From the NCBI GenBank assembly GCA_002308615.1, contig DBWC01000011.1, positions 383-23,242 on the forward strand: DNA of 22,860 nt. Direction: 5' to 3'. The DNA is from Clostridiales bacterium UBA1248. GTDB lineage: Bacteria; Bacillota; Clostridia; Oscillospirales; CAG-272. Of the stretch, positions 21,697-22,860 are shown in pieces. The notes beneath the pieces were generated by a model. That model was not told where the DNA came from and made no database searches. It was given only the letters and a program-made list of their open reading frames with translations. Both the position numbers and the translations under genes were made by a program. Position 1 is the first letter of the stretch; every line of letters begins with the position of its first letter.

Positions 21697-22690
21697 TCTT
21701 GTGACTTTCGGTGAGATAATGCTGCGGCTGTCGCCGGAGGACGGTTACCGCTTCTTTCAAAACGATACGCTAAAAGCCTGCTTCGGCGGAAGCGAGGCGA
21801 ACGTCGCCGTTTTCTGCGCGCAGACGGGCATAAAAAGCAAATATATAACTAAACTGCCAAACGATCCTGTAGGCGACGCCGCGGTGGCGGAGCTTATGAG
21901 ATTCGGCGTAGATACGTCGGATATCGTTCGCGGCGGTGAGCGCACGGGCATATATTTTTATGAAAAAGGCGCCGGGCAAAGACCCGCCGTCTGCGTGTAC
22001 GACCGTAAATATTCGTCGTTTTCACAGTCAAAAAGAGAAGAGTACGACTGGGAAAGCATATTTAAAGGCGCAAAAGCGTTCCACTTTTCAGGTATAACTC
22101 CCGTTTTGTATTCGGAGCTTGCGGACGCCTGCCTTGACGCCTGCAAGACCGCAAAAAAGCTCGGTCTTACGGTCTTCTGCGATCTTAACCACAGAACGAA
22201 GCTCTGCGGCAGAGAAGAGATGAAAAATATCATGGAAAAGCTTCTTTCGTACGTTGACGTTTTCGTATCGAGCGTGTATCAGGCAAACGACGTGTTTGAG
22301 CTTGGCGCAAACGAAGACGGAACGGAAAAATCCTGCATAGACACAGCCGCGGCGTTGGTGAAAAAATACGGTGTCAAAACCGTTTCGCTCACCGTCAGAA
22401 AAACGTTTTCGGCTGATAAAAACGGCTTTTTCGGCATGATTTATAAGGATAAAGACGTGTATTTCTCAAAGAAATACGAGGTGGATATAGTCGACCGCGT
22501 GGGCTCGGGTGATGCGTACGACGGCGCGCTCATACGCTCGTATCTGTTAAAGCACGATATGAAAAAAGCGGTCGAGCTTGCCGCGGCGGCGGCGGTGCTT
22601 AAGCATTCCGTAAACGGAGATTTCAGCCGCGTGACGACAGCTGAGCTTGAAGCGCTTTCGGACGGCGGAGACGGACGAGTGCAGAGATAA
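21689..22690 (+). CDS. kdgK: 2-keto-3-deoxygluconate kinase, PfkB family
   Basis: This 333-residue kinase phosphorylates KDG to KDPG, the substrate of the aldolase before it. PfkB landmarks are VTFGEIMLRLSP at 5-16, GGSEANVAVFCAQTG at 33-47, FCDLNHRTKL at 163-172, and the signature DRVGSGDAYDGALI at 269-282 with catalytic base Asp275. The DLNxR motif is typical of sugar-acid kinases such as KdgK. AAGGAGG lies in the end of eda, nine bases before the ATG, and the genes overlap by eight bases. It is the last gene of the operon. A fructokinase is the alternative fold-mate, excluded mainly by context. Confidence 0.93.
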   Translation: MADLVTFGEIMLRLSPEDGYRFFQNDTLKACFGGSEANVAVFCAQTGIKSKYITKLPNDPVGDAAVAELMRFGVDTSDIVRGGERTGIYFYEKGAGQRPAVCVYDRKYSSFSQSKREEYDWESIFKGAKAFHFSGITPVLYSELADACLDACKTAKKLGLTVFCDLNHRTKLCGREEMKNIMEKLLSYVDVFVSSVYQANDVFELGANEDGTEKSCIDTAAALVKKYGVKTVSLTVRKTFSADKNGFFGMIYKDKDVYFSKKYEVDIVDRVGSGDAYDGALIRSYLLKHDMKKAVELAAAAAVLKHSVNGDFSRVTTAELEALSDGGDGRVQR

Positions 22691-22702
22691 TCAAAACCGT
22701 AG

Positions 22703-22721
22703 GGGAGGGGTCAACCCTCCC
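22703..22721 (+). terminator. GC-rich hairpin closing the uronate operon
   Basis: GGGAGGG (22703-22709) pairs with CCCTCCC (22715-22721) around a 5-base loop, 12 bases after the kdgK stop. The T-content after it is modest (CGCTTCATTTTC), so it is an imperfect intrinsic terminator. The perfect stem and its position after the last gene support the call. Confidence 0.55.
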
Positions 22722-22749
22722 GCTTCATTTTCGCACTTTATACTGTTTA

Positions 22750-22860
22750 TCACGTAGCGGTCGGTGCTCTCGACGACCCGTCTGAATTCTTGATTTTTGA
22801 TTTTTCAATCCTGTTTATTGTCGTTATCGCGTCGCGCCCCGCCGACGCGGCTATCGGCAG
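22750..22860 (-). CDS. Possible C-terminal end of an unidentified minus-strand gene
   Basis: A minus-strand frame is open from the right edge for 36 codons to a TGA at 22752-22750. The translated end contains ASAGRDAITTINRIEKSKIKNS. Its codons (GCG, TCG, ACG, ATA, CGC) fit the rest of the window, but the stretch is short, another frame is open almost as long, and I recognise no family. It would converge on kdgK, with the GC hairpin between them. Confidence 0.3.
   Translation of the reverse strand: MPIAASAGRDAITTINRIEKSKIKNSDGSSRAPTAT

Overview
The window reads as a chromosomal segment of an anaerobic, probably gut-associated, Clostridia-like member of the Bacillota. This rests on strong AGGAGG-type ribosome binding sites, AT-rich promoter regions between genes of about 50% GC, a lipobox-containing lipoprotein, a Gram-positive-type pyrimidine-nucleoside phosphorylase and the short-chain-dehydrogenase form of UxuB. 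There are no rRNA, tRNA or marker genes, so the taxonomy is inference.

Layout. (a) 1-2071: a secreted lipoprotein with a lectin-like and a possible hydrolase region (minus strand, cut by the left edge), divergent from an AraC-family regulator. The 131-base gap holds two back-to-back promoters, each with a copy of the same 13-base repeat over its -35 box. (b) 2072-3274: an AT-rich island. It contains a 46-base hairpin, two translationally coupled minus-strand genes (a four-helix-bundle protein and a small pyroglutamyl-peptidase-like protein), and an array of about eight hairpins with different stems joined by a constant 8-base linker (GCTAAATT or its reverse complement AATTTAGC). This is the least explained part of the window. 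(c) 3275-6869, minus strand: a nucleoside and deoxynucleoside salvage operon deoC, deoB-cdd, pdp, in which phosphopentomutase and cytidine deaminase are fused in one reading frame. (d) 7042-22690, plus strand: fifteen genes with gaps of 0 to 15 bases or short overlaps, behind one near-consensus promoter and ending at a GC hairpin.

The big operon is a uronic-acid and glycoside utilisation locus. Its last five genes give the complete isomerase pathway in reaction order: UxaC, UxuA, UxuB, Eda, KdgK (glucuronate to fructuronate to mannonate to KDG; KdgK makes KDPG and Eda splits it). The first ten genes look like the feeder part: a DUF4832-like putative glycosidase, a P1 (DmpA-type) peptidase, a membrane-anchored surface protein, three xylose-isomerase-like TIM-barrel proteins, two Gfo/Idh/MocA oxidoreductases, a CE15-like esterase and a GH78-like rhamnosidase. 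None of the putative enzymes has a signal peptide, so they probably act in the cytoplasm on imported oligosaccharides or glycoconjugates. No transporter or dedicated regulator is present in the operon. The combination of two oxidoreductases with three TIM-barrel proteins suggests keto-sugar (oxidation/elimination) glycoside cleavage feeding uronate catabolism, which is inference. The right edge carries what may be the end of another minus-strand gene.
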